NCBI RefSeq assembly: GCF_900114675.1
Contig: NZ_FOZM01000001.1
Span: 1,240,001-1,304,000, forward strand
Length of the DNA: 64,000 nucleotides
Reading direction: 5' to 3'
From: Yoonia litorea
GTDB lineage: Bacteria > Pseudomonadota > Alphaproteobacteria > Rhodobacterales > Rhodobacteraceae
Shown here: positions 33,156 to 42,833 of the stretch, in pieces
Layout of the letters: each line of letters starts with the position of its first letter
Numbering within the stretch: the stretch's first letter is position 1
Translations under genes and position numbers: made by a program
Notes under the pieces: model-generated
Seen by the model: only the letters and a program-made list of their open reading frames with translations
Told to the model about the DNA's origin: nothing
The model's database searches: none

Positions 33156-35878
33156 GAACGACCGATGTTCCACCAGCCCTTACGCTTGGGCTTGTCTTCA
33201 GCCGCCGGTTCGGAGGTCACTGTCTCGACCGTTGCTTCTGACACCACTTCGACCTGTGGCGCAGGTTCCGGGTCAGGCGCTTGTGTGTCCTGCTGAGGCT
33301 GCTCAGGCTCGGATGCGGCAACCTGCGGTGCTTCCTCTGCCTTTGGCGCGTCCTCTGCCTTAGGCGCGTCCTCTGATTTTGGTTCGGCCTTCTTGCGGCG
33401 GGTGCGCTTGGGTTTGGGCTTTTCTTCGGCCTCAGGGGTTGCCTCTGCTTCGGCAGCGGCCGGAGTACCCCCCTCCTCAGCGCTGGAGTCAGCTTTCTTG
33501 CGCCGCGTCCGCTTTTTCGGTGCCGGTTTCTCTTCAGCATCGGTTTCGGATTTGGCGTCAGCAGCAGAAGCCTCTGCCTCAGGTGCAGTCACCTCTTCCG
33601 AGGTCTCTGTGTCGGCGTCACTTTTCTTGCGGCGGCTACGCGTGCGCTTTGGCTTCTCGGCAGGTGCCTCTTCCGGCGTCTTTGCCTCTACAGGTTCTGC
33701 CGAAGGGGCATCCTCAGAAGGCGTATCGGATTCGGTCCCGCTCTCGTCCTGAGTTTGCGTCTGGTTTTCACCGTCCTTGTTGCCCCCACCGCGGCGGCGA
33801 CGCCGGCGACGGCGTTTGCGCTTTGGCTTGTCTTCGGATGCCTGTTCCTCAGGGGTGTTATCATCATCGTCATCGTCAATGATAATGCCAGCATCATCAT
33901 CGCTTTGCTCTTCCATAACGACGGCCGCGCTCACCACCTGCGCAGGTTCCGGAACAACACGCGTGGCAGTCTTGAACTTTTCAATCGCATAGTCCGGCGA
34001 GACGAGCGCAGGATCACATTCGATCCGGACCGACATCCCGTAACGGGTTTCAATGTCGGCGATATGCTCGCGCTTTCCGTTCATCAGGAAGTTCGCAATC
34101 GAGATCGGTGCCTTGACGAGAACTTCTTTCGAACGTCCCCGCACGCCTTCTTCCTCAAGGGCGCGCAGGATTGCGAGTGCAACGTTATCGTCAGAGCGAA
34201 GCAATCCTGTGCCGTGGCAGTGCGGGCACATCTGTGTGGTCGCTTCCAACATGCCGGGACGCAGACGCTGGCGCGACATTTCGAGCAGCCCAAATCCGGA
34301 GATCCGGCCAACCTGAATGCGTGCACGGTCCGTTTTGAGGCGGTCTTTGAACCGCTTTTCAACCGCATTGTTGTTTTTGCGCTCGTCCATATCGATGAAG
34401 TCGATAACAATAAGACCGGCAAGGTCGCGCAGGCGCAGTTGCCGCGCGACTTCGTCAGCAGCCTCAAGGTTTGTCTTGAGCGCAGTCTGCTCAATCGACC
34501 CTTCCTTGGTGGCACGTCCTGAGTTCACGTCAATAGCCACCAAAGCCTCGGTGATGCCAATCACGATGTAGCCACCCGACGGAAGCTGCACGGTCGGATT
34601 GAACATACCGTTTAGGTAGCCTTCCACCTGATAGCGTGCAAAAAGCGGGAGCTGATCAGTGTAGTTTTTCACGTTCTTGGCATGGGACGGCATGATCATT
34701 TTCATGAAGTCTTTCGCCGTCCGGTACCCCGGTTCGCCGGCGACGATCACCTCGTCAATCTCTTTTGAGTAGAGATCACGGATCGACCGCTTGATCAGGT
34801 CGCCCTCTTCGTAGATCTTTGCAGGCGCAGAGGATTTCAGAGTCAGATCGCGGATCTGTTCCCACATCCGCTGCAGGTATTCATAGTCGCGCTTGATCTC
34901 GGCCTTTGTCCGCTGCGCACCGGCAGTGCGGATGATCAGTCCAGCGCCATCGGGCACCGTCAAAGAGCTTGCGATATCCTTCAGCTTTTTGCGGTCAGCC
35001 GCGTTCGTGATCTTGCGGCTGATCCCGCCACCGCGTGCGGTGTTTGGCATCAGCACACAGTAGCGACCCGCCAACGACAGATAGGTCGTCAGCGCAGCGC
35101 CCTTGTTGCCGCGTTCTTCCTTGACGACCTGAATCAGCAGGATTTGGCGAACCTTGATAACTTCCTGAATTTTGTACCGCTTTGGGCGCGGCTTGCGCAC
35201 AGGGCGGACTTCATCGGTGTCATCTTCTTCAGCGACGCTTTCGATCTCTTCGTCCTTTGCAGACGGATCGGAGTCTTCATCATCGCCTTCGGCATCAGCT
35301 GCATCGTCATCGTCTTCGTCGTCCTCATCGTTGGACGGCGTCTCGACCGGAGTTTCACCGACCAATTCCATAGGTGAACTGCCCTCGTCACTATCGCCGA
35401 GGTCAATCGTTTCCATACCGGCGATATCGCCAGAGGTTTCCTCTTCGGGCGTTTCGACCTCTTCTGTGACGATTGCATCGCCATTGGCAACGTCTGCTGC
35501 TTTTGTCCGGCGGCGGCGACGCTTCGGTTTCGGCTTGTCGTCCTTTGCCTTCTCAGCCTCTGCTTCAGCCTCTGCCTTCATCGCTTCGGCATAGGCCTTT
35601 TCTTCAGCGATCAGCGCTTCGCGGTCAGCGACAGGGATCTGATAGTAATCGGGGTGAATTTCCGAAAACGCGAGAAAACCATGGCGGTTGCCGCCGTAAT
35701 CCACGAAGGCCGCCTGAAGCGATGGTTCTACACGTGTTACCTTTGCAAGGTAGATATTCCCAGCAAGCTGACGCTTGAACTGGCTTTCAAAATCAAATTC
35801 TTCGACTTTGTTTCCGTCGACCACAACAACGCGGGTTTCTTCCGCGTGCGTGGCATCGATGAGCATTTTCTTTGGCAT
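33152..35878 (-). CDS. rne: Ribonuclease E
   Basis: Endonuclease that initiates mRNA decay and processes stable RNAs. 908 residues. The N-terminal catalytic part holds an S1 domain with a large acidic insertion (about residues 85-235), the catalytic core including VAIDVNSGRATKEGS and the zinc link CPHCHGTG, followed from about 640 by a disordered tail of alternating arginine/lysine-rich and acidic segments. The tail would scaffold a degradosome. The acidic S1 insertion is a known alphaproteobacterial trait. The gene has a leader of about 320 nt. Confidence 0.93.
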   Translation of the reverse strand: MPKKMLIDATHAEETRVVVVDGNKVEEFDFESQFKRQLAGNIYLAKVTRVEPSLQAAFVDYGGNRHGFLAFSEIHPDYYQIPVADREALIAEEKAYAEAMKAEAEAEAEKAKDDKPKPKRRRRRTKAADVANGDAIVTEEVETPEEETSGDIAGMETIDLGDSDEGSSPMELVGETPVETPSNDEDDEDDDDAADAEGDDEDSDPSAKDEEIESVAEEDDTDEVRPVRKPRPKRYKIQEVIKVRQILLIQVVKEERGNKGAALTTYLSLAGRYCVLMPNTARGGGISRKITNAADRKKLKDIASSLTVPDGAGLIIRTAGAQRTKAEIKRDYEYLQRMWEQIRDLTLKSSAPAKIYEEGDLIKRSIRDLYSKEIDEVIVAGEPGYRTAKDFMKMIMPSHAKNVKNYTDQLPLFARYQVEGYLNGMFNPTVQLPSGGYIVIGITEALVAIDVNSGRATKEGSIEQTALKTNLEAADEVARQLRLRDLAGLIVIDFIDMDERKNNNAVEKRFKDRLKTDRARIQVGRISGFGLLEMSRQRLRPGMLEATTQMCPHCHGTGLLRSDDNVALAILRALEEEGVRGRSKEVLVKAPISIANFLMNGKREHIADIETRYGMSVRIECDPALVSPDYAIEKFKTATRVVPEPAQVVSAAVVMEEQSDDDAGIIIDDDDDDNTPEEQASEDKPKRKRRRRRRRRGGGNKDGENQTQTQDESGTESDTPSEDAPSAEPVEAKTPEEAPAEKPKRTRSRRKKSDADTETSEEVTAPEAEASAADAKSETDAEEKPAPKKRTRRKKADSSAEEGGTPAAAEAEATPEAEEKPKPKRTRRKKAEPKSEDAPKAEDAPKAEEAPQVAASEPEQPQQDTQAPDPEPAPQVEVVSEATVETVTSEPAAEDKPKRKGWWNIGRS

Positions 35879-36263
35879 TTTGTCCGTTCACAAATAACCC
35901 CGGCGGCGCCCCAGGGGGTGCCGTAGTCCGTGTTACATGTTTGATGTTGGCGATTTGCGCGCGGGCTGTGCCAGCGTCCCTCAGGACGGCTGCATCATGC
36001 CTCAAAATCAGCGCGCTTTGCATCGCGTTTCTCTCCGACCTCCAATGAGGCCCGTTCATGGCCCGGTCGGCGGTGTCGCACGACCTGCGGCGTTCTCCTG
36101 ACCTGTAAAGGTCAAATCAGCTGCGTCGCTTGAAAATCTGATTTCCCGCGTTGCAGAGAATTCCGATCGGATATCACCGCAAAACCATCTCGCGGGCACC
36201 CGTACTGTCTACATAAGGGAGATTTGCCACCTTGCACAAGTGTCCGTGTGCATCACTGCACCA
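35879..36263 (-). other. Long leader and promoter region of rne (no gene seen)
   Basis: 385 bp between the rne start and the dctD stop. On the minus strand a weak promoter can be drawn: TTGTGC (36234-36239), 18-bp spacer, TATGTA (36210-36215), giving a leader of about 320 nt. RNase E genes are autoregulated through a long 5' UTR in other bacteria, and GC-rich hairpins are possible here. I see no open frame worth calling and no known riboswitch. Confidence 0.4.
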
Positions 36264-37595
36264 TCAAAGGTAATCTGACCGTTGCAGACCGTATTTTGCC
36301 ATCTTTTCGTTCAAGGTCCGGCGCGGCAGGCACAGCTCTTCCATCACCGAAACAATCGACCCACGATGGCGCCGCATGGTGTTGTCGATCAGCATCCGCT
36401 CAAAGGCTTCGACGAACTCCTTGAGTGGTTTGCCCTCGGTTGTCATCGCCGGTTTGGTCTCTTCGACATCGGCCATCAAGAGCGATGCGATCGACCCAGA
36501 CCCGCGGCGGTTCTGCAAAACCGCCCTTTCGGCCACATTGATCAGTTGGCGCACATTGCCCGGCCATGGTGCCTGCAATAGCTGTGCAGCCTCTTGCGCC
36601 GTCACCTCTGGCGCGTCGCAGCCGTATTCGTCGGCAAACTGTTCGCCAAGACGCGTGAACAGCGTCAGGATGTCTTCGCCACGTTGACGCAATGGCGGCA
36701 CGACAACGCGCAAAGCGGCCAGCCTGTAGAACAAATCAGGCCGCAACACATCCTCGAGCGTCTTGTTCTGTTCTTGCAAGTTGCAAATCGCAATGATGCG
36801 TGTTTCGGCAGGTGTCCCCTGGTCATTGATCGCCGTCAGCAGCCGCGACTGCAGTTGAGAGCTCAGCGCCTCGATATCCTCAAGCACCAGCGTGCCGCCG
36901 CGCGCTTCCTCAATGGCCGGTATGTTCTCATCAGAACGCGCAGGCCCGAAGATCCGGCGTGTCAGTGTTTCTTCATCATAGGCCGCACAACTGATGAGGA
37001 CGAATTTCTTGTTGGCACGCGCTCCGACCGCATGAAGTGCGTGGGCCACCAGCGTCTTGCCCGTCCCTGTCTCACCTTCGATCAGCACATGGCCGTCAGC
37101 CTGACCGAGATCCAGAATATCCTCTTTCAGGCGCTCCATTGCGGGCGATTGTCCGATCAGTTTCTTGATCAAGGCAGAGCCGTCAGAAAGCTCCTTGCGT
37201 AGTGCACGATTGTCGAGGATCAGCCTGCGCGCCTGGGTTGCCCGCTTGGCAAGCTCTGTCATGCGGTCAGGGTTGAATGGTTTTTCCAGAAAATCGAATG
37301 CACCGACGCGCATCGCCTCGACCGCCATGGGCACATCGCCATGACCCGTGATCATGATGACTGGAAGCGAGCTATCGACGCCCTTGAGCTTTTTGAGGAA
37401 CTGCATCCCGTCCATGCCGGGCATCTTGATGTCGCTGACCACAATGCCGGGATAATCCGAACCGAGTGATTTCAGCGCCTCTTCGGCAGACGCAAAGGTT
37501 TCTGTATCAAACCCCGACAAAGCCAACCATTGGGATATGGACTGGCGCATATCCTTTTCATCATCGACGATTGCGACCTTCATGGCTTTCGTCAT
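36264..37595 (-). CDS. dctD: DctD-type response regulator without the sigma-54 GAFTGA motif
   Basis: 443 residues in three domains: receiver (D54 in VVSDIKMPG), AAA+ (Walker A GETGTGKT) and a Fis-type C-terminal HTH. It is paired with dctB (11 bp away) and should control C4-dicarboxylate uptake. Two departures from the family: the loop normally reading GAFTGA is replaced (RRIFGPARSDENIPA), and the Walker B motif reads GGTLVLEDIEAL, with the usual Asp-Glu pair in the order Glu-Asp. From established knowledge, R. capsulatus NtrC also lacks GAFTGA and works with sigma-70 RNA polymerase. I expect the same here. Confidence 0.9.
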   Translation of the reverse strand: MTKAMKVAIVDDEKDMRQSISQWLALSGFDTETFASAEEALKSLGSDYPGIVVSDIKMPGMDGMQFLKKLKGVDSSLPVIMITGHGDVPMAVEAMRVGAFDFLEKPFNPDRMTELAKRATQARRLILDNRALRKELSDGSALIKKLIGQSPAMERLKEDILDLGQADGHVLIEGETGTGKTLVAHALHAVGARANKKFVLISCAAYDEETLTRRIFGPARSDENIPAIEEARGGTLVLEDIEALSSQLQSRLLTAINDQGTPAETRIIAICNLQEQNKTLEDVLRPDLFYRLAALRVVVPPLRQRGEDILTLFTRLGEQFADEYGCDAPEVTAQEAAQLLQAPWPGNVRQLINVAERAVLQNRRGSGSIASLLMADVEETKPAMTTEGKPLKEFVEAFERMLIDNTMRRHRGSIVSVMEELCLPRRTLNEKMAKYGLQRSDYL

Positions 37596-37606
37596 GCCTG
37601 CATTCC

Positions 37607-39361
37607 TTATTCTGCCGCGGCGACCCCCTGTTTGATGGCAGGCAGTTGCACCTCGAAAATAGCCCCGCCATCAGCCGCATTGCGAGCTGTCAGGCGCCCA
37701 CCCAAATCGTTCACAATGCCAGAGGAAATAGCAAGCCCCAGCCCCACCCCGTCACCGGGTTGCTTGGTGGTGTAGAAAGGCTCGAAAAGCTCATCAAGGT
37801 TTTCGATCCCCGGACCATTGTCACGAATCGTCAGGCTCACAATGTCACCCTTCGCTAATAATATCTCAACCGTCGGGTTTTGTGAGGACTTCGTCGCGTC
37901 AAGCGCGTTGCGCAGCAGATTGATAATCACCTGTTCCAGACGCAAACGATCGCCCAGCACCATGACTGGTTCGTCCGGGATAATCCGCACGATGTTTACC
38001 GCGCGCGCTTTCAACTGCGGCTCCATCAACGACAGCGCGGTCGAAACGGCAGCCCCTGTATCTACAGGTTCAAAGGCATCCGTTCCCTTGCGGGCGTATG
38101 ATTTGAGTTGGCGCGTCAAGGCACCCATGCGTTCAAGAAGGTCGTCGATGCGCTGGAACGATGACAGCGCCTCGTCGGGGCGCTCCCTTTGCAGCAAAAG
38201 CTTTGCGCCGGCTAGGTAGGTCTTCATTGCCGCCAAGGGCTGGTTAAGCTCATGGCTGACGGCGGCCGACATCTCACCGAGTGCTGCAAGCTTTGAAGAC
38301 TGGGCGATTGTCTGCTCCGCGACTTCCAGTGTCTTTTCCACCTTCTCCCGCTCGGCGATTTCCCGCTGCAAGCGGCGGTTCAATGCGCGAAGCTGCGCTG
38401 ACTCGCGCTGAAAGAACACCAGACGCGATGCCGTCTTTCGCGACAGTGACCAAAAGAGGAATGCCAGCAGAATCGCAAAACCCATCGCCTCTAAGGCAAG
38501 GATGCCGTTCACACGATCACGCACAGAAGCATAGGTCGTGAAACTGACCATGCGCCACCCCTGATGGGGAACGCGCATTTCGCGCCGCAAAACGGCCTCT
38601 CCGCTGACGTAGGCGTCAGGTGGCAGCGCGGCCCACCCCCGTGTCACACGGATGGCCCGCTCAATGGCGGACGGTGCTGATTGTCGCGCAAGCGCCTCTG
38701 CTTCGGTAAAGCCGCGCCAGCGCGGCTCTGTGGCGAGGATGATCGTGCCTTCGCTGTCGGTGACGAAGACAGCATCCGACACCCCGACCCAGCCGCTTTC
38801 GACACGTGGCGCATTGACCTCGACCATCACGACGCCTGCAAGATTGCCGTCTGCCTCGACTTTGCGCGAATAGATGAAGTCGAACTGCCCTTCGGAATCC
38901 TGATATGTGGTGAAAACTGTTTGGTTTGAGCGTGTTGCGTCGACAAATTGCCCGGAGCTGCGCAGGTTTTCCCCAATCCGTGACCGGTCCGTTGCGGCAA
39001 CCACCCGCCCTTCACGATCAAGCAACGTCAAAGACGCCGCCCCAATTTCATCGACAAAGGACAGAAGCCGCGCTGTCGTCTGGGAATAATCATTATCAGA
39101 CAGTGCTTCGATCAGATCAGGGTCACGCGCCAACAATTGTGGGACCACAGCATTCCGCTGCAATTCATTCATCAGGTTTGACACATGAAGCGCCAGCCGC
39201 ACTTCGGCGCGATTGGCAATCGTTTCTGTGAACCGTTGCGTCAGAAACTGGTTGGACACATAGATGACCACCACGGCAAACATGCAGATGACGAAAATTG
39301 CAAAGCGCAGATACCAGCGCCCGCGCGCACGTGTTGCTGTGGCGTTACCCAATCCAAACAT
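37607..39361 (-). CDS. dctB: DctB-type sensor histidine kinase
   Basis: 584 residues: a transmembrane helix near residues 20-42, a periplasmic double-Cache-type domain, a second helix near 300, a coiled region, HisKA with SAAVSHELNQPLAAMK (phosphorylated His) and a C-terminal ATPase with the N box NLLRNALDATK, DNGPGIENL and GVGLGLAIS. Senses extracellular C4-dicarboxylates with DctD. The two genes lie on the minus strand; dctPQM is not in this window. Confidence 0.9.
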   Translation of the reverse strand: MFGLGNATATRARGRWYLRFAIFVICMFAVVVIYVSNQFLTQRFTETIANRAEVRLALHVSNLMNELQRNAVVPQLLARDPDLIEALSDNDYSQTTARLLSFVDEIGAASLTLLDREGRVVAATDRSRIGENLRSSGQFVDATRSNQTVFTTYQDSEGQFDFIYSRKVEADGNLAGVVMVEVNAPRVESGWVGVSDAVFVTDSEGTIILATEPRWRGFTEAEALARQSAPSAIERAIRVTRGWAALPPDAYVSGEAVLRREMRVPHQGWRMVSFTTYASVRDRVNGILALEAMGFAILLAFLFWSLSRKTASRLVFFQRESAQLRALNRRLQREIAEREKVEKTLEVAEQTIAQSSKLAALGEMSAAVSHELNQPLAAMKTYLAGAKLLLQRERPDEALSSFQRIDDLLERMGALTRQLKSYARKGTDAFEPVDTGAAVSTALSLMEPQLKARAVNIVRIIPDEPVMVLGDRLRLEQVIINLLRNALDATKSSQNPTVEILLAKGDIVSLTIRDNGPGIENLDELFEPFYTTKQPGDGVGLGLAISSGIVNDLGGRLTARNAADGGAIFEVQLPAIKQGVAAAE

Positions 39362-39405
39362 GCTCGCAGTCTAAGGGGAGTGACACCAAACGGGCAAGAA
39401 ACCTG

Positions 39406-40074
39406 TCAGGCGTTGGCGAATTGTCCGACAAGCCCACGAAAGAGCGCCTGCCCGTCTGTCCCACCATGTCCGGCATCAACTGCCCGCTCAGGATGCGGCA
39501 TCATGCCCAGAACGCGGCGGTTCTCTGACAGAACACCTGCAATATCCGCGACTGACCCGTTCGGGTTCTCAGCGTAAGTGAAGGCAATGCGATCCTGATC
39601 TTGCAAGGCGGTCAGTGTATCTGGGTCGACAGTGTAATTTCCATCGTGGTGTGCGATGGGATAAGCAACAGTATCGCCGGCGCTGTAGCCATCGGTAAAT
39701 GCGCTTTCCGAAGTTTCCACTTTAAGATCAACGGTTTTGCACAAGAACTTCAACTGCGCGTTGCGCATCAGCGCACCTGGAAGCAGCCCGGTTTCAGTCA
39801 GTACCTGAAACCCATTGCAGACGCCCAAAACATAACCACCGCGCTCTGCATGGTTCACAACGGCCTTGCAGATCGGTGATTTCGCTGCAATCGCCCCGCA
39901 GCGCAGATAGTCACCGAATGAAAAGCCACCCGGAATCGCAACGAGGTCAACATTGTCGGGCAGGCTGGCGTCCTTATGCCAGACCATGCTGACATCAGCG
40001 CCTGCAGCCTTCAGTGCCACCGCCATGTCGCGGTCACAGTTGGACCCTGGAAAAACAATGACCGCCGCGCGCAT
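39406..40074 (-). CDS. purQ: Phosphoribosylformylglycinamidine synthase subunit PurQ
   Basis: Glutaminase subunit of FGAM synthase in purine synthesis. 222 residues; class I glutamine amidotransferase motifs GVCNGFQVL (catalytic Cys) and the terminal [11 protein letters not shown] (His). It shares its first base with the purS stop (40074), so the genes are coupled. The large PurL subunit lies elsewhere. Confidence 0.95.
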   Translation of the reverse strand: MRAAVIVFPGSNCDRDMAVALKAAGADVSMVWHKDASLPDNVDLVAIPGGFSFGDYLRCGAIAAKSPICKAVVNHAERGGYVLGVCNGFQVLTETGLLPGALMRNAQLKFLCKTVDLKVETSESAFTDGYSAGDTVAYPIAHHDGNYTVDPDTLTALQDQDRIAFTYAENPNGSVADIAGVLSENRRVLGMMPHPERAVDAGHGGTDGQALFRGLVGQFANA

Positions 40075-40304
40075 CAGAGAACCTCGACCCGGTAGCTTTC
40101 GATCACCGTATTCGCGAGCAGCTTTTCACACATCTCGTTGATAGTGTCTTCGGTCGTTCCGTCTGCCAGATCAAGCTCGATCACCTTGCCCTGCCGTACG
40201 CCTTCGACGCCGTCGAAACCCAGTGACCCCAATGCGTGCCTGACAGCCTCTCCTTGTGGGTCGAGCACTCCGTTTTTCAACATCACATGGACACGGGCTT
40301 TCAT
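40074..40304 (-). CDS. purS: FGAM synthase subunit PurS
   Basis: 76 residues, the small structural subunit that joins PurQ and PurL. The pattern [21 protein letters not shown] is diagnostic. It lies between purC and purQ, with a 24-bp gap to purC. Confidence 0.94.
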   Translation of the reverse strand: MKARVHVMLKNGVLDPQGEAVRHALGSLGFDGVEGVRQGKVIELDLADGTTEDTINEMCEKLLANTVIESYRVEVL

Positions 40305-40328
40305 CGGCTGATCCTTTTTGCAGCGGTG

Positions 40329-41093
40329 TTAGTTGATCAATGTGGGCTTGCTTGGCGGGTGGGTCACGTTTGTGGGCATGACACCAAGCCTGCGTGCGAC
40401 TTCGGTATAGGCGTCACGCAGGTTGCCCAAATCGCGGCGGAAGACATCCTTGTCCAGCTTCTGACCCGTCTCCATATCCCAAAGACGGCAGCTGTCCGGG
40501 CTGATCTCATCGGCGACGATCAGGCGCGCAAAGTCACCTTCCCACACACGACCAATCTCGATTTTGAAGTCGATCAGCTTGATCCCGACGCCATACATGA
40601 CGCCGGACATCCAGTCATTCACCCGCAGGGCCATGCTGACGATATCGTCCAGTTCCTGCTGCGATGCCCAGCCAAACGCGATGATGTATTCTTCCGGAAC
40701 CAGAGGATCACCGAGGCTATCATCCTTGTAGGAAAATTCAACAATCGGGCGAGGCAGTGCCGTCCCCTCTTCCATGCCGAGGCGCTTGGCCATTGTGCCT
40801 GCAGCAAAGTTGCGCACAATCACCTCAAGTGGCACGATCTCGACCTGTCGGATCAACTGCTCGCGCATGTTCAGACGCTTGAGAAAATGGTTCGGAATGC
40901 CGATTTGCGTCAGGCCGGTCATGAAGAACTCTGACAAACGGTTGTTCAGGACACCTTTGCCTTCGATCACGTCTTTCTTTTCGGCGTTGAAGGCCGTCGC
41001 ATCGTCCTTGAAATACTGGACAAGCGTGCCCGGCTCCGGACCTTCGTAAAGGACTTTTGCCTTGCCTTCGTAAAGCTTCTTGCGGCGTGCCAT
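40329..41093 (-). CDS. purC: SAICAR synthetase PurC
   Basis: Phosphoribosylaminoimidazole-succinocarboxamide synthase: joins aspartate to CAIR using ATP. 254 residues; starts [14 protein letters not shown] and carries [29 protein letters not shown] and [10 protein letters not shown]. Normal bacterial length. First of the purCSQ run. Confidence 0.96.
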   Translation of the reverse strand: MARRKKLYEGKAKVLYEGPEPGTLVQYFKDDATAFNAEKKDVIEGKGVLNNRLSEFFMTGLTQIGIPNHFLKRLNMREQLIRQVEIVPLEVIVRNFAAGTMAKRLGMEEGTALPRPIVEFSYKDDSLGDPLVPEEYIIAFGWASQQELDDIVSMALRVNDWMSGVMYGVGIKLIDFKIEIGRVWEGDFARLIVADEISPDSCRLWDMETGQKLDKDVFRRDLGNLRDAYTEVARRLGVMPTNVTHPPSKPTLIN

Positions 41094-41229
41094 TTTAGAC
41101 CCTCAAGCTCGCGTGCGTCACCGGTTCGGGACGCATCATGGCCGCGTCATAGTGCAAGCCCCCCTTGCGGGCAAGCACCTGCATAGGCATATCTGTATTA
41201 ACACTGTCGCAAATCACGAGGGGTCCACC

Positions 41230-41544
41230 ATGAGCACATTTGACGATCGCGAACACGCCTTTGAAAACAAGTTCGCGCATGACGCAGAAATGCAGTTCAA
41301 AGCCGAAGCACGCCGCAACAAGCTGCTTGGCCTCTGGGCAGCGGGTTTGATGGGAAAATCCGGCGACGAGGCCGCCGAATATGCCAAGGAAGTCGTCAAA
41401 GCCGATTTTGAAGAAGCTGGGCACGAAGACGTTTATCGCAAAGTATCTGGTGATCTTGGCGACCGCGCCGACGAGCAGACCATCCGCGCTAAGATGGCTG
41501 AGTTTCTGGTTGAGGCCAAAGCCCAGATCATGAGCGAAATCTAA
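41230..41544 (+). CDS. DUF1476 protein, F1-ATPase inhibitor (zeta subunit) type
   Basis: 104 residues, mostly helical. Its start (STFDDREHAFENKFAHDAEMQF) places it in DUF1476, known as the zeta subunit that blocks ATP hydrolysis by the F1 motor in Paracoccus and other alphaproteobacteria. The N-terminal inhibitory helix and the four-helix body are both present. Preceded by a GAGG ribosome-binding site and followed by a good terminator. Confidence 0.85.
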   Translation: MSTFDDREHAFENKFAHDAEMQFKAEARRNKLLGLWAAGLMGKSGDEAAEYAKEVVKADFEEAGHEDVYRKVSGDLGDRADEQTIRAKMAEFLVEAKAQIMSEI

Positions 41545-41572
41545 GCGCCCGTATCAATTCGGAGCATTATTG

Positions 41573-41605
41573 AAAGCCGCGCCCGCTGCGCGGCTTTCTG
41601 TCTTT
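41573..41605 (+). terminator. Rho-independent terminator after DUF1476
   Basis: 9-bp perfect stem (AAAGCCGCG at 41573-41581 with CGCGGCTTT at 41589-41597), a 7-nt loop, followed by CTGTCTTTT. It lies 28 bp after the DUF1476 stop. Confidence 0.8.
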
Positions 41606-41691
41606 TGCGCATAATGAATATGCAGCTTTTGCATTTGCACCGACGGGCTGATCATGGCACGCGTGCGCTATCCAAACCCCCGGAGCTTTTT

Positions 41692-42708
41692 ATGACGAAC
41701 CCACTGTCCGCCCTGCTGTCCACGCGTGATTGGCTGATGGCAGATGGCGCCACCGGCACCAATCTTTTCAATATGGGATTGATGTCTGGCGATGCGCCTG
41801 AACTCTGGAATGTGACGGAAACCGCGAAGATCATTGCCCTCTACAAAGGTGCTGCAGACGCGGGCAGCGATATCTTTCTGACCAACAGCTTTGGCGCCAA
41901 CGCCTCGCGCCTCAAGCTTCATGGGGCCGAAGGGCGCGTGCACGAGTTGAACAAAGCTGCTGCCGAACTGGGACGTGAGGTTGCAGATCAAGCAGACCAC
42001 AAGGTTATTGTCGCAGGATCTGTTGGACCAACGGGTGAAATCATGGCCCCGATGGGCAGCCTGACACATGAGACCGCCGTGGAGATGTTCCATGAGCAGG
42101 CAGAGGGCCTCAAGGACGGTGGCGCCGATGTGCTGTGGGTTGAGACAATCAGCGCGCCCGAAGAATTCGCCGCCGCAGCAGAAGCCTTTGCCAAGGCAGA
42201 AATGCCATGGTGTGGCACAATGAGTTTCGACACCGCCGGACGGACGATGATGGGTCTGACCTCTGCCGATATGGTGAAGAAAGTTGGTAAACTTGCCCAT
42301 CAGCCGGTCGCTTTCGGGGCCAACTGCGGTGTTGGTGCATCTGATTTGCTGCGCACCGTTCTGGGCTTCGCCGCCGCTGGTCCGGCGCTGCCGATCATCG
42401 CAAAGGGGAACGCAGGTATCCCCAAGTATCACGACGGACATATCCACTACGATGGCACACCCGCGCTGATGGCTGACTATGCGGTTCTGGCACGCGACTG
42501 CGGTGCGACCATCATCGGCGGTTGCTGCGGGACGACACCGGAACATCTGCGTGCCATGCGCGAAGCACTTGAGACCCGACCGAAATCGGACGCGCCGAGC
42601 CTCGAAGTCATCACCGAAAAGCTCGGCGCATTCTCGTCCGTGTCCGACGGCACTGATGGCGCTGGACCGGCTGCAACCCCGCGCAGAGGACGTCGACGCC
42701 GGTCTTGA
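41692..42708 (+). CDS. bmt: Homocysteine S-methyltransferase domain protein (Bmt)
   Basis: Zinc-dependent methyltransferase of about 338 residues. The fold matches PF02574: DGATGTNLFNMG at the start, GANCGVGASDLL (first zinc Cys) and the double-Cys GGCCGTTPEH. It can use betaine or, as part of a split MetH, a methyl-corrinoid protein. Start chosen at the ATG with GGAG 6 bp upstream. The C terminus ends with an arginine-rich tail. A corrinoid protein gene lies 1.3 kb downstream on the same strand. Confidence 0.85.
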   Translation: MTNPLSALLSTRDWLMADGATGTNLFNMGLMSGDAPELWNVTETAKIIALYKGAADAGSDIFLTNSFGANASRLKLHGAEGRVHELNKAAAELGREVADQADHKVIVAGSVGPTGEIMAPMGSLTHETAVEMFHEQAEGLKDGGADVLWVETISAPEEFAAAAEAFAKAEMPWCGTMSFDTAGRTMMGLTSADMVKKVGKLAHQPVAFGANCGVGASDLLRTVLGFAAAGPALPIIAKGNAGIPKYHDGHIHYDGTPALMADYAVLARDCGATIIGGCCGTTPEHLRAMREALETRPKSDAPSLEVITEKLGAFSSVSDGTDGAGPAATPRRGRRRRS

Positions 42709-42833
42709 CGCTGCGGTGACAATGGCGCTACACCCGCAACGCCTGACACGCGAGAAGCCATATTCCGCAAGGCAGTTCCCATTTCTTATGACGTCTCTGC
42801 GTATCAATGGTTCGCAAGCGTCAGGAAGGCCGC

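Noticed and set aside
33217..35594. Several long frames in other phases of rne
   Set aside because: Caused by low-complexity acidic and basic codons; no independent signals.
41606..41691. SAM- or SAH-type riboswitch before bmt
   Set aside because: Considered because of the gene's role; none of the conserved riboswitch cores (SAM-II, SAM-V, SAH) is visible. A palindrome GCACGCGTGC (41657-41666) is noted only.
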